Assembly (NCBI RefSeq): GCF_900290285.1
Contig: NZ_LT985754.1
Location: 47,686-84,591 of the forward strand
Source: Candidatus Centipeda massiliensis
GTDB taxonomy: Bacteria; Bacillota; Negativicutes; Selenomonadales; Selenomonadaceae
DNA length: 36,906 bases
Direction of reading: 5' to 3'
In this document: piece by piece, positions 1 through 7,626 of the stretch
Numbering within the stretch: the first letter of the stretch is position 1
Layout: every line of letters begins with the position of its first letter
Translations under genes and position numbers: made by a program
Notes under the pieces: generated by a model
The model's database searches: none
The model's input: only the letters and a program-made list of their open reading frames with translations
What the model was told of the DNA's origin: nothing

Positions 1-48
1 AGACCAGTTTGTATCACGGGCTCTAGGCTCAAAAAAGAACCGGTCTTA
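1..48. other. Imperfect inverted repeat at window edge
   Basis: The first nine bases (AGACCAGTT) are complementary, with one mismatch, to AACCGGTCT at 40-48. An A-rich stretch lies in the loop. It could be a terminator stem of a gene to the left or the end of another repeat. From 49 to about 189 I see no gene. Confidence 0.3.
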
Positions 49-189
49 TACCGTCTATTCAATTATAGCATACGGATTGCCGCTATGAATCTAAACTTTT
101 CATTTATGATGGTGCCCTTAGGCATGTAAGTTTGTATTGCAATTTGTGAAATTTGTGTCTGCGGATCAGCTGGCTGTGATTATCCACTA

Positions 190-208
190 TTTATCAGTGA
201 TTCCTTAA
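190..208 (+). repeat. Terminal fragment of the 168-bp repeat
   Basis: The bases read TTTATCAGTGATTCCTTAA, one terminus of the dispersed repeat seen as full copies elsewhere in the window. Only the terminus is present. It lies immediately before the point where recognisable recombinase sequence begins, so the repeat end marks the truncation boundary. Confidence 0.6.
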
Positions 209-222
209 GACGCCCGGATTAT

Positions 223-1113
223 TTGGGGCATACGGTCAATTTCAAGACGTACAAAAAATCCTATCGCACAAGAGGCGTATATCTGAACGATCCTTCGGAG
301 TGGGTGATTTTTGAAAATACGCAGGAGCCGATTATCGACCAAGAGACCTTCGACATTGTGCAGCGCATTCGTGAGGGACGGCGGAAAAAGACATTTCTCG
401 GTATTCCCGATATGCTTTCGGGGATTCTCTATTGTGCGGACTGCAAGGAAAAGATGGGAGCGGTTCGGCAGGGCAATCGTCGAAGGGAACTCGACCATTA
501 TGTGTGCGACAATTATCGCAGGAAAAAAGCGCAAAAACTCTGCGACGGCAGAAGTCACACGATCCGCATCAATAAAATCGAGGGGATTCTCCTTCATGCC
601 ATTCGGCGCGTTACAGACTTTGCCCGTGCGCATGAGGACGAGTTCATCACCTTGATTGTCAAGAAATCAAGAAAAGCGGCGGACAAGGCTCTGCGTGATG
701 CCAAAAGGGAAATGGAACAGGCAGGCAAGCGTATGCGGAAACTGGATCTGCTGATTCAGCGGCTTTACGAGGACAATGTGGACGGAAAGGTTTCCGATGA
801 GCGTTTCACCAAACTGACCGCCACTTATGAGAATGAGCAGAGCGTCTTGACTGTGCGGATGAAGGATTTGCAAGCTGTGGTCGCGAAGGAATCGGAAACC
901 GCAGCCAATGTGAACGGCTTCCTTTCCGTCGTCAGGAAGTATACGGACATTCCGGAGCTTACCTCAGAAATCGTCCGCGAGTTCATCGAGAAGGTGTACA
1001 TCTTCCATCCGGAAGTGGCGGACGGCAAACGCACACAGAAAATCGTCATCGTGTGGAACTGCATCGGAGAGTTCAACGCTCGGACTTTGGATGCGGAAAA
1101 CGAACAGGCATAG
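223..1113 (+). pseudogene. Large serine recombinase, C-terminal fragment
   Basis: This matches the middle and C-terminal part of large serine recombinases of the TnpX/TndX type. A 'LGHTVNFKTYKKSYR' segment typical of the recombinase domain opens it. A zinc-ribbon follows (CADCKEKMG, then a second Cys pair C-x(n)-C around residues 94-107). Next is a long charged helical region (about 145-235) like the coiled-coil insertion, and a C-terminal segment containing REFIEKVYIFHPE. The N-terminal catalytic resolvase domain with its serine (about 150 residues or more) is absent. The frame is open upstream only to a stop at 127-129, and that stretch encodes nothing recombinase-like. The nominal start is TTG at 223 without a good ribosome site, so the gene is dead rather than short. 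The break coincides with the repeat end at 190-208. It is probably the relic of an integrative element. Confidence 0.85.
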
Positions 1114-1146
1114 CCGGTTTTACGGACTGGCTGTGCCATATTTTTT
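1112..1146 (+). terminator. Possible terminator after recombinase fragment
   Basis: AGCCGGT (1112-1118) can pair with ACTGGCT (1126-1132) with one mismatch, and a run of T follows at 1140-1146. The stem is short, so this is tentative. Confidence 0.4.
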
Positions 1147-1414
1147 GCGAAAGCGGTATCCATAAGGGAAGTCATCTAATGAATATTACACTGCGTCCAT
1201 TCGATAATAAATTGAGCAATATGTAAAACGGATGGAGAATAACCTGCGCTTATGGTTTTAATGCTCAAGTTTCATAGGTCTTTCGGGGAAGTTTTAGCAG
1301 GAATCCTGGAGAAGAGCGAGAATTTAAAATTTATCAAAAGAAAGCTTCCGAGATGGGAGCTAGGGAATCGCGGAAGCACTTCCCTAAAAGAACTGATGAA
1401 TAGGAGATGTATTC
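1147..1414 (+). other. Leader region of the SLC13 transporter, no gene
   Basis: I see no convincing gene here. A stem GCTTCCG (1344-1350) / CGGAAGC (1371-1377) lies 38 bases before the transporter start. An overlapping alternative pairs GGGAA with TTCCC. It may be a 5' UTR structure. A candidate promoter TTGAGC-17-GAGAAT lies near 1212-1240 and is weak. Confidence 0.35.
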
Positions 1415-2674
1415 ATGGATGCAGCAATGCTGACACTTGGAGTTCTCGCCGTAGCGGCGTTCCTCTTCGCTACCGAGATCATTCCGCTCGCCGTTACGGC
1501 AATGGGCGCGGCAATCGCGCTCGGACTTCTCGGGGTGCTCACGCCCGCGCAGGTATTTTCAGGACTGTCCAACTCGACTGTTGTTCTCTTTGCCGGTATG
1601 TTCATCATCGGTGCGGCGATGTTCCAGACGGGACTCGCACAAAAAATCGGCATCGCCGTCGTCAAAAAATCGGGCAATGACGAACGTGCATTGATGGCGG
1701 CACTGATGCTCATAACGATCGTTCTTTCGTCCGTGTCCTCGAACACGGCGACGGTCGCGTGCCTCATGCCCGTGGTCATCCAGATCTGCGCCGCCGCGCG
1801 TTTGCCGGTCTCGCCGCAGCTGATGGCACTCGCGGTCGCGGCGAATGTCGGCGGCACGATCACGATGATCGGTACTCCGCCGAACATCCTCATGAGCGCG
1901 ACGCTCGGCGCAAGCGGTCTCACGCCGTTCGGCTTCTTTGAGTTCGCGTGGATCGGCATCCCGCTCTCCATCGTCGGCATGATCTACATGCTCACGATCG
2001 GACGCAAGCTCTGCCCGCGCCGCCTCGTGGACAGCGTTGCCGTTGCGGGCGAGGAGGAGGAGGCAAAGGATCCGCGCAAGATGATGATCTGCGCTGCGAT
2101 CCTCATCGGCGTTGTCGCTGCAATGGTGCTCGAAAAGCAGATCAATGTCCCGATGCAGACCTCCGCCATCATCGGCGGTCTCCTCTGCGTCCTGACAGGC
2201 TGCCTCACGGAGAAGCAGGCGTATCAGGGCGTCGACTGGACGACCATCTTCCTCTTTGCCGGGATGCTCCCGCTCGCGAGCGCCATGGATCACAGCGGCG
2301 CGGGCAAGCTCATCGCGGACTTTGTCGTCGGACTCATCGGGGATAATCCGGCACCGATGGTCATTGTGGCAGCCATGTTCGTCCTCTCCTGCGGACTGAC
2401 GCAGTTCATGTCGAACACGGCGGCAGCCGCGCTTCTCGCGCCGATTGCGATCTCCATCGCCCAGACCATCGGCGTATCGCCCTACCCCGTTGTCATGGCA
2501 ATCGGCATCGCAGCTTCCTGCGCATTCACGACCCCCGTTGCGACACCGCCGAACACCCTTGTCCTCGGCCCCGGTCAGTTCCGCTTCATGGACTATGTCA
2601 AGGTCGGCGTACCGCTCGTCTTGATCTCACTGATCGTCTGCCTTGTCGTTATCCCGCTGGTATGGCCGTTCTAA
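1415..2674 (+). CDS. SLC13/DASS family anion:sodium symporter
   Basis: This is a 419-residue integral membrane permease of the divalent anion:Na+ symporter family (SLC13/DASS), which imports dicarboxylates, citrate or sulfate. It has the family's two inverted halves. Each half carries an SNT motif (SSNTATVACLMP near residue 108; FMSNTAAAALLAP near 330) followed by a TPPN motif (GTPPNILMS near 153; ATPPNTLVLGPGQF near 375), the sodium and substrate site. About eleven hydrophobic segments are visible. The length is slightly short of the usual 430-480. The start at 1415 is supported by AGGAG 1403-1407. Substrate cannot be read from sequence; sulfate, phosphate or C4-dicarboxylate are all possible. 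The TAA stop is at the first bases of a dispersed repeat. It is probably monocistronic. Confidence 0.9.
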   Translation: MDAAMLTLGVLAVAAFLFATEIIPLAVTAMGAAIALGLLGVLTPAQVFSGLSNSTVVLFAGMFIIGAAMFQTGLAQKIGIAVVKKSGNDERALMAALMLITIVLSSVSSNTATVACLMPVVIQICAAARLPVSPQLMALAVAANVGGTITMIGTPPNILMSATLGASGLTPFGFFEFAWIGIPLSIVGMIYMLTIGRKLCPRRLVDSVAVAGEEEEAKDPRKMMICAAILIGVVAAMVLEKQINVPMQTSAIIGGLLCVLTGCLTEKQAYQGVDWTTIFLFAGMLPLASAMDHSGAGKLIADFVVGLIGDNPAPMVIVAAMFVLSCGLTQFMSNTAAAALLAPIAISIAQTIGVSPYPVVMAIGIAASCAFTTPVATPPNTLVLGPGQFRFMDYVKVGVPLVLISLIVCLVVIPLVWPF

Positions 2675-2840
2675 GGAATCGCTGATAAAATGAAGTCCGT
2701 CAGATTGGCGTAGATTTTTTCGTCCGAACAAGGAGACAAACCGGACACATAGCAGGGGCTATGTGGAGGATTTGTCGACACAGTGCGGGCAAAAAAGATG
2801 CGCTAAGATGGCGCGGCTGAATTTATCAGTGCTTCCCTAA
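2672..2840 (+). repeat. Full copy of 168-bp hairpin repeat (copy A)
   Basis: The copy runs from TAAGGAATCGCTGATAAA to TTTATCAGTGCTTCCCTAA. The left and right halves are imperfect reverse complements over most of their length, around a central CATAGCAGGGGCTATG hairpin, so the whole unit can fold on itself. The first three bases are the stop codon of the SLC13 gene. No coding capacity is evident. The form is that of a MITE or REP-like non-autonomous element; TA could be its target. Confidence 0.85.
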
Positions 2841-2957
2841 GGGATTTTCTCCTGCATTTTCCCCGCACAACAGATAAACGGCGTCAGATGGGCGTTTTGC
2901 CCCTCACAGCATATACGACCGTGAAATGCGAACTGAAAAGCATGATGGTTTACTACG

Positions 2958-2986
2958 GACAGGCATACCCCGCAGGTATGTCTGTC
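2958..2986 (+). promoter_or_regulatory. Leader hairpin upstream of first SHMT-like gene
   Basis: GACAGGCATACC pairs with GGTATGTCTGTC with one G-T wobble, making a 12-bp stem with a 5-base loop. It sits just before a terminator-like stem at 2995-3019. Together they could form an attenuator or be two stems of an upstream 3' end. I see no match to a named riboswitch. Confidence 0.45.
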
Positions 2987-2994
2987 GTTTCATG

Positions 2995-3019
2995 AAAAGG
3001 ACGGGCAAGCCGCCCTTTT
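2995..3019 (+). terminator. Terminator-like stem before first SHMT-like gene
   Basis: AAAAGGACGG (2995-3004) pairs with CCGCCCTTTT (3010-3019) with one mismatch around a 5-base loop, ending in four T. It lies 28 bases before the start codon at 3048. It either ends upstream transcription or acts as an attenuator in the leader of the next gene. The sequence alone does not decide. Confidence 0.55.
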
Positions 3020-3047
3020 GCCTACATCTTATGAGGGGAGCACTACC

Positions 3048-4370
3048 ATGAAAAAAGAAGATCTGCTCAATCATCTGAAAGCCTTTGATCCTGAGGTCTA
3101 CACCTTCCTGCAGGATGAGATTCACCGCCAGCGCTACGCACTCTCACTCATACCGACGGAAAGCGCCATATCTCCGCTCGCCGCCTTCCTTGAGGGCAGT
3201 CCCCTCGCAAACAGCGGCGTGGAGGCCTGCACGGCGCAGCACGGGCGGTTCATCGAGGAACTCGTACGCACGCGTGCACAGGAACTCTTCGGCAGTGAAC
3301 ACGCCGTCGTGCGGCTTGGGAACATCGCCGCAGCCTCCCGCGTGGCGCTGCTCGGGCTCCTGCAGCGCGGGGACACCGTCCTCTCGTTCAACCTGCGCAA
3401 ACAGGAGCACTGTGCGGGGCTGGATTTCCGCTTTGAGAACTACGGCATCGATCCCAGCCTCCAAAAGGTGGACTGGGATGAGGTCGCACAGATCGCGGAG
3501 CGCGTAAAGCCGCGCCTCATCATCTTCTCTCCCGTCAGCTATCCGTGCATCCCGAACTATGAGCGTCTCGCCGCGATTGCGCGCGCCGCAGGAGCCTATC
3601 TCTGGGTGGACATCGGACAGTGCGTCGGACTCGTGGCGGCGGGACTCGTTCCCTCGCCCGTCGCGCTTGCCGATGTGGTGAGTTTCCCGACGAACGACTC
3701 TCTTCGCGGCCCAGACGGTGCGATCCTCCTCTGCAAAAAGGAAATCGCGCCGCAGCTGGATGCCGCCGTTGCGAACACGGGGCACACAGCCCTGCATACG
3801 AGCCGCCTTGCCGCGCTCGCCTTTGCCCTGCACGCCGCTGCACAGCCAAAGTTCCGCGCATACGGGGAGCAGGTGCTCGCAAACAGCCGAGCGCTCGCTG
3901 CGTCGCTTGCAAAAAGGGGCGTAACGCTGCTCTGCGGCGGTACCGAGACACACCTCGTGCTGGCAGCGCCCGCACCGGGCGTCGATCTCACGGATGTCGT
4001 ACACACGCTCGCACGGATCGGACTCTACGTGAAGCCGGATCGGATTCCGACCATGCGTGCGGAGTTCATGCTCTCTGTGCTGCGGCTTTCGACACTGAAC
4101 CCGACGACGCGCGGACTCACAGAGGGGGACATGGAGATCATCGCCGAGACCCTCGCGCATGTACTCTCCGGTGCCGTCAGCGAAAAGCAGCAAGAAGCGC
4201 TGCGCATGAACATCGGCAAGCTCATCATGGACAAGCCGCTCTTCTCCGACAAATGGATGAACCTCGATGCGATGGCACACGCCGCCGCACCCGCATCGGG
4301 CGATGGAATCGCCGTCCATGAGCACGCGGCAAGCGAGCGTCGGAGCATCCTCAAGAATCTGTTCCAATAA
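3048..4370 (+). CDS. SHMT-like fold protein without PLP lysine (paralogue 1)
   Basis: This 440-residue protein resembles serine hydroxymethyltransferase (GlyA, fold type I) along its whole length. Conserved landmarks are the N-terminal DPEVY...ERQR-like start, PRLIIFSPVSYP, VDIGQCVGLVAAGL, the SLRGPDG block, CGGTETHLVL, and LRLSTLNPTTRG with the substrate carboxylate Arg (R346). The active site is altered. The GlyA motif T-H-K-T-L-R-G-P is T-N-D-S-L-R-G-P here, so the Schiff-base lysine is Asp217. The cofactor-stacking and phosphate-binding motifs (SHGGH, HSGAQ) read RKQEH and LGNIA. The pyridine-nitrogen Asp is kept (D188), but the following His is Gln. It is therefore unlikely to be a normal SHMT; function unknown. 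The start at ATG 3048 is chosen for GAGGGGAG at 3033-3040. A C-terminal tail (PLFSDKWM) replaces the usual GlyA end. A paralogue follows 229 bp downstream. Confidence 0.85.
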   Translation: MKKEDLLNHLKAFDPEVYTFLQDEIHRQRYALSLIPTESAISPLAAFLEGSPLANSGVEACTAQHGRFIEELVRTRAQELFGSEHAVVRLGNIAAASRVALLGLLQRGDTVLSFNLRKQEHCAGLDFRFENYGIDPSLQKVDWDEVAQIAERVKPRLIIFSPVSYPCIPNYERLAAIARAAGAYLWVDIGQCVGLVAAGLVPSPVALADVVSFPTNDSLRGPDGAILLCKKEIAPQLDAAVANTGHTALHTSRLAALAFALHAAAQPKFRAYGEQVLANSRALAASLAKRGVTLLCGGTETHLVLAAPAPGVDLTDVVHTLARIGLYVKPDRIPTMRAEFMLSVLRLSTLNPTTRGLTEGDMEIIAETLAHVLSGAVSEKQQEALRMNIGKLIMDKPLFSDKWMNLDAMAHAAAPASGDGIAVHEHAASERRSILKNLFQ

Positions 4371-4431
4371 ACCTGCTGCGGCTCCCCTGACACCGTGGGG
4401 TATTGATCCGCGCTTTCAACGCCTCCTACTG

Positions 4432-4470
4432 CTCCCGTATGTGTGCCTCCAGTCCATGCGGGAGTTTTTA
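4432..4470 (+). terminator. Intrinsic terminator between SHMT-like genes
   Basis: CTCCCGTATG (4432-4441) pairs with CATGCGGGAG (4455-4464) with one wobble, followed by five T (4465-4469). It separates the two paralogues into independent transcription units. Confidence 0.8.
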
Positions 4471-4524
4471 TTGCCATAAAAATATTCAGAAACGTCAACA
4501 AACAGGATGAACTATCTGCGCCGT

Positions 4525-4535
4525 TGTGCTATACT
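4525..4535 (+). promoter_or_regulatory. Extended -10 promoter of paralogue 2
   Basis: TGTGCTATACT contains a TATACT -10 with an upstream TGTG (-16 type) element. No good -35 is seen 17 bases upstream. The likely transcript start is near 4542, about 58 bases before the start codon. Confidence 0.55.
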
Positions 4536-4599
4536 AAGGAAGTACTGAGTAATCCGTGATTCCAGAGATCTACATTTTATATAAAGAGGAGAATTATCC

Positions 4600-5835
4600 A
4601 TGAAACGTGAAGAAGTCGTCAGCCACCTCAAGGCATTTGACCCCGAGATCTACACGCTGCTCGAAGAGGAGCGCGAACGCCAACGCTACAACCTCTCCCT
4701 CATGCCGAATATGAACACCATGTCACCGTTCGCCAAGTATCTTGAGGGCAGCATCCTCACGAACAGCTTCTTCGATCGGAATGACGAGACCTCGAGCGGC
4801 GGTCTTCATCTCGACGGCATCGTTCGCCAGCGCGCGATGGATCTCTTTCACAGCGACCACGCCATTGTCCGCCTCGGCAACATCGTCGCCGCCTCGCGCG
4901 TCGTCTTTCAGGCGCTCCTCGACCCGGGGGACACGGTACTCTCCTTCAACCTGCGGAAAAAGGATCACGTTGCGGGACTCTCGTACGACTTCGAGAACTA
5001 CGGCATCGAGCCGGGCACGCAGGAGATCGACTGGGGGGCAGTGCGGGCACAGGCGGAGCGCGTAAAGCCGCGCCTCATCATCTTCTCGCCCGTCAGCTAT
5101 CCGCGGACAATCGACTACCAGATCCTTTACGAGATTGCGCAGACCGTCGACGCCTACTTCTGGGTCGATATCAGCCAGAGCGTCGGACTCGTCGCCGCAA
5201 AGCTCGTCCCCTCACCTGTGCCGCTCGCCGACATCGTCACCTTCTCCACGCGCGACTCCCTCCGCGGCCCCGACGGTGCCATCGTCCTCACGAAGCGCGA
5301 GCTTGCCGCGCGCATGGATGCCGCCGTCATCAACACGGGGCATGAGGCGCTGCACATGAACCACCTCGCTGCACTCGGCGTCGTCCTGCGCGAGGCGGGC
5401 AGCGACCGCTACCGCAGCTACGCCGCACAGGTCGTCAAGAATGCACAGGTGCTCGCACGAACCCTCGCCGACCACGGTGCCTCCGTCCTCTGCGGCGGCA
5501 CGGACACCCACCTCGCACTCGTCTCTGCCGCTGCGGGTATCGACATCAAGGCGGCGGTCAAGGCAATCGGGCAAATGGGCATCCGCGTCAAACTGGACAC
5601 CGTCCCTACGATGAACTCGGGTCTCTTCCTCCACGCGCTGCGCCTGTCGACCTCGAACCCGACCACGCGCGGTATGCGCGAGGAGGACATCGCCTATATC
5701 GGCTCGCTGCTTGCAAAGCCGCTCACCACCATCCTCTCCCCCGAGGAGATCGAAAAGACCCGTCAGGAGATCGTCGCCCTCATCAAAGACGCGCCTCTCT
5801 TTGATGATGAGTGGATGGGCGAGGCCGAAAACTGA
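4600..5835 (+). CDS. SHMT-like fold protein without PLP lysine (paralogue 2)
   Basis: This 411-residue protein is clearly related to the gene at 3048; both begin with a HLKAFDPE(V/I)YT block. It keeps the SHMT scaffold: PRLIIFSPVSYP, WVDISQSVGLVAAKL (D190), CGGTDTHLAL, LRLSTSNPTTRG (R348). Again the catalytic Lys position is Asp (D219 in T-R-D-S-L-R-G-P-D-G), so loss of the Schiff-base lysine predates or is shared by the duplication. The region of GlyA's active-site Tyr and Glu (Y55/E57 in E. coli numbering) is replaced by SFFDRNDE. Conservation elsewhere implies a retained, different function: ligand binding, a PLP-independent reaction, or a structural role. AGAGGAG at 4585-4591 supports the start. 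It has its own promoter and ends in a terminator shared with the convergent gene. Confidence 0.85.
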   Translation: MKREEVVSHLKAFDPEIYTLLEEERERQRYNLSLMPNMNTMSPFAKYLEGSILTNSFFDRNDETSSGGLHLDGIVRQRAMDLFHSDHAIVRLGNIVAASRVVFQALLDPGDTVLSFNLRKKDHVAGLSYDFENYGIEPGTQEIDWGAVRAQAERVKPRLIIFSPVSYPRTIDYQILYEIAQTVDAYFWVDISQSVGLVAAKLVPSPVPLADIVTFSTRDSLRGPDGAIVLTKRELAARMDAAVINTGHEALHMNHLAALGVVLREAGSDRYRSYAAQVVKNAQVLARTLADHGASVLCGGTDTHLALVSAAAGIDIKAAVKAIGQMGIRVKLDTVPTMNSGLFLHALRLSTSNPTTRGMREEDIAYIGSLLAKPLTTILSPEEIEKTRQEIVALIKDAPLFDDEWMGEAEN

Positions 5836-5873
5836 GTGCTTATGACGATACAACTGCATAGATTTGCATAGAC

Positions 5874-5905
5874 AAGCGCCCCCCGAATCGTCCGGAGGGG
5901 CGCTC
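5874..5905. terminator. Bidirectional terminator
   Basis: AGCGCCCC (from 5874) pairs with GGGGCGCT (5897-5904) over a 15-base loop, with T-rich sequence after it on the plus strand. It lies between convergent genes ending at 5835 and 5917 and could serve both. Confidence 0.7.
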
Positions 5906-5916
5906 TTCGTATGTGC

Positions 5917-6867
5917 TTATACCTTTTTTCCGAGAATCTCCTGCATCTCCTCAAGCGACTTCATCTGATCGGCATAGAGTGCGTAGCCCATCATGGAGGC
6001 TGTGGCGAATTTGATGGGATAGGGATAATTTTTCGCAGCGTCGGCAATCTCCCCAACAATCGTTGCAAGCTTCGTTTTGTCGGGATCGTGATTGGCAATC
6101 AAGAAAATAAGCTCAATATCCTTCCGAGTAATCTTGATCCGTGCCCGTTCCTTTCCCGGAATCAGACCGAGCTCACATTTCTGATTGAACACCTTCGAAC
6201 AATCTGCACAAAATACATCCAGCTCCCCATTTTGGACAAGCGCATGAAAGTGCTTCAGATGCGTCATTAGACCGCTTTGTCCATCAAGGGCTCCATCCCC
6301 GTATTTCATTTCAATGACCGCCAACGTTGGTGCAGTTGGTTTCTGACGCTCACTCGATGTCGACAGCCACTTCACTCCGATCATGTCAAAGCGTGCGGAT
6401 GTTTTCTTCTCCATCTCCGTTTCATGATAGACGTATTCTATATCGGCAATGTAATAATCCGAGGCGTGTGAGATATCTCTGTGACGATTGTTCTCGCGCA
6501 CAACAAGCTGCTGAAACTCGTGCTCATAGTTCCGGTTCCCAGGCTTCGCCAAGTGAAAATCCATCGCCTCCTTGTAATATGGAATATCCGCAGCCGCCGC
6601 TAAGATCGAAGGACGGCAGTCCAGTTTCCTGCCGTCCAGCGTCTCGTATGCCGCAAGATAGTTTGCATGAATCTGCAGGGTATAGCTCGTCCCACTCTGG
6701 CAAATCTCGAAAAGACTGCCGCCGCGATAGTAGATGTTCGCCGCACTCTCTCCGCGGAACTCCAGATCGAGTGTATCATCCTTGCACACGCGTTCAAGCA
6801 GATCGTGAAGCACACCGCCCTCTTGAAAATCCCGAAACATCTTGTCGCCCAATGCTCTTTTTTCCAT
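5917..6867 (-). CDS. PD-(D/E)XK nuclease-like protein
   Basis: This is a 316-residue soluble protein of no named family that I recognise. The region from Asp161 (ARFDMIGVKW) to Glu186-x-Lys188 (LAVIEMKYGDG) has the D-(about 25)-E-x-K spacing of the PD-(D/E)XK phosphodiesterase fold. The strand-like hydrophobic residues before the ExK are also typical. The N-terminal 150 residues contain YRGGSLFEI and PYYKEAMDFHLAK, which I cannot assign. Similar cores occur in restriction-like and defence proteins. The start at 6867 (MEKRALG) is preferred because AAGGTGG lies just upstream; a longer start at 6948 would run into the promoter. It stands alone, divergent from the DUF1413 pair, with a repeat between the two promoters. 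Confidence 0.7.
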   Translation of the reverse strand: MEKRALGDKMFRDFQEGGVLHDLLERVCKDDTLDLEFRGESAANIYYRGGSLFEICQSGTSYTLQIHANYLAAYETLDGRKLDCRPSILAAAADIPYYKEAMDFHLAKPGNRNYEHEFQQLVVRENNRHRDISHASDYYIADIEYVYHETEMEKKTSARFDMIGVKWLSTSSERQKPTAPTLAVIEMKYGDGALDGQSGLMTHLKHFHALVQNGELDVFCADCSKVFNQKCELGLIPGKERARIKITRKDIELIFLIANHDPDKTKLATIVGEIADAAKNYPYPIKFATASMMGYALYADQMKSLEEMQEILGKKV

Positions 6868-6915
6868 GAAGCTGCCACCTTTCAAAACTTGTTGAAAGCC
6901 ATCTCTTATAAGTGT

Positions 6916-6944
6916 ATAATAACGAAACTGTATCCTTCTTGCAA
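6916..6944 (-). promoter_or_regulatory. Promoter of the PD-(D/E)XK-like gene
   Basis: On the minus strand TTGCAA (6939-6944), a 17-base spacer and TATTAT (6916-6921) precede the gene. The leader is about 40 bases. It lies five bases from the edge of the repeat at 6949. Confidence 0.6.
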
Positions 6945-6948
6945 GCAC

Positions 6949-7118
6949 TTAAGGAAGCACTGATAAATTCAGCCACGCCATCTTGACGCATCTTTTTTGC
7001 CCGCACTGTGTCGACAAATCCTCCACATAGCCCCTGCTATGCGTCCGGTTTGTCTCCTTGTTCGGACAAAAAAATCTACGCCAATCTGACGGACTTCATT
7101 TTATCAGCGATTCCTTAA
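6949..7118 (-). repeat. Full copy of 168-bp hairpin repeat (copy B)
   Basis: This is the same element in reverse orientation: it starts TTAAGGAAGCACTGATAAA and ends TTTATCAGCGATTCCTTAA. It sits exactly between two divergent promoters, so it could also insulate them. Confidence 0.85.
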
Positions 7119-7138
7119 AAATATTCTTCTTTTTCTAC

Positions 7139-7167
7139 TTGACATTGTTAATAAGTAAATGTATAAT
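7139..7167 (+). promoter_or_regulatory. Consensus sigma-70 promoter
   Basis: TTGACA (7139-7144), a 17-base spacer and TATAAT (7162-7167) are a perfect consensus housekeeping promoter for the genes at 7232 and 7627. The expected leader is about 58 bases. Confidence 0.85.
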
Positions 7168-7231
7168 CCGAATATGTTCACAGACAACTGCATACATCAT
7201 CGAAGCAACGGACTATTTTAGGAGAAGTAGC

Positions 7232-7594
7232 ATGAAGAATACACAGCCCATGAAAAACATCCAAGTCCTCTTGAGCGAGGATGAGTACGCCGCCATCGCC
7301 GCAGCGGCAAAGGAGGCAGAACAGCCCATCCCCGTCTACGTCCGCAGCCGCCTTCTCGGCGATACGAACGAGCTCTCCACCGCATACGCCGAGACCCTGC
7401 GCCGTGTCGAAGCGCTCGCTCCCGGGACATCGTTTGATCTCAAGACGCTCTTTGGCACAGACTGGACGATGAGCCGCGGTACGAAGCTGACCCTCGGAAA
7501 GACCTTCTACGAAATGGTAAAGGATGGAGTCGTCAAAATCGCGCGCGCAGAGCAGAAAAACACCTCGAACATCATGCAGTACACGCGTATCTGA
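7232..7594 (+). CDS. DUF1413 domain-containing protein
   Basis: This 120-residue protein has an N-terminal stretch that looks like a ribbon-helix-helix/CopG-type start (IQVLLSEDEYAAIAAAAKEAEQPIPVYVRSRLL). The C-terminal half (GTSFDLKTLFGTDWTMSRGTKLTLGKTFYEMVKDG) has the pattern I know as DUF1413. That domain has no established function; with the N-terminal part a small DNA-binding regulator is plausible. ATG 7232 follows TAGGAGAAG. A consensus promoter drives it, and the next gene starts 32 bases after its stop, so the two probably form an operon. The predicted role is inference. Confidence 0.7.
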   Translation: MKNTQPMKNIQVLLSEDEYAAIAAAAKEAEQPIPVYVRSRLLGDTNELSTAYAETLRRVEALAPGTSFDLKTLFGTDWTMSRGTKLTLGKTFYEMVKDGVVKIARAEQKNTSNIMQYTRI

Positions 7595-7626
7595 CCGCAT
7601 CGAAAAACATAGACAGTGGAGGAACC

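Noticed and set aside
1361-1387. TAGGGAATCGCGGAAGCACTTCCCTAA as a repeat remnant
   Set aside because: It combines pieces resembling both termini but lacks the ATAAA/TTTAT part. It is better explained as a leader hairpin, though a remnant is not excluded.
1559-2293. Long minus-strand frame inside the SLC13 gene
   Set aside because: It encodes a highly charged Arg/Asp/His-rich sequence with no family resemblance. It is a by-product of GC-rich codon use in the true gene.
3144-4367. Long minus-strand frame opposite the first SHMT-like gene
   Set aside because: It has no ribosome site and no recognisable motif, while the plus-strand frame has clear SHMT similarity.
4534-4566. TAAGGAAGTACTGAG...GTGATTCC resembling repeat ends
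   Set aside because: Only partial matches to the termini remain and the spacing is wrong. It overlaps the promoter region, and chance or very old decay cannot be separated.
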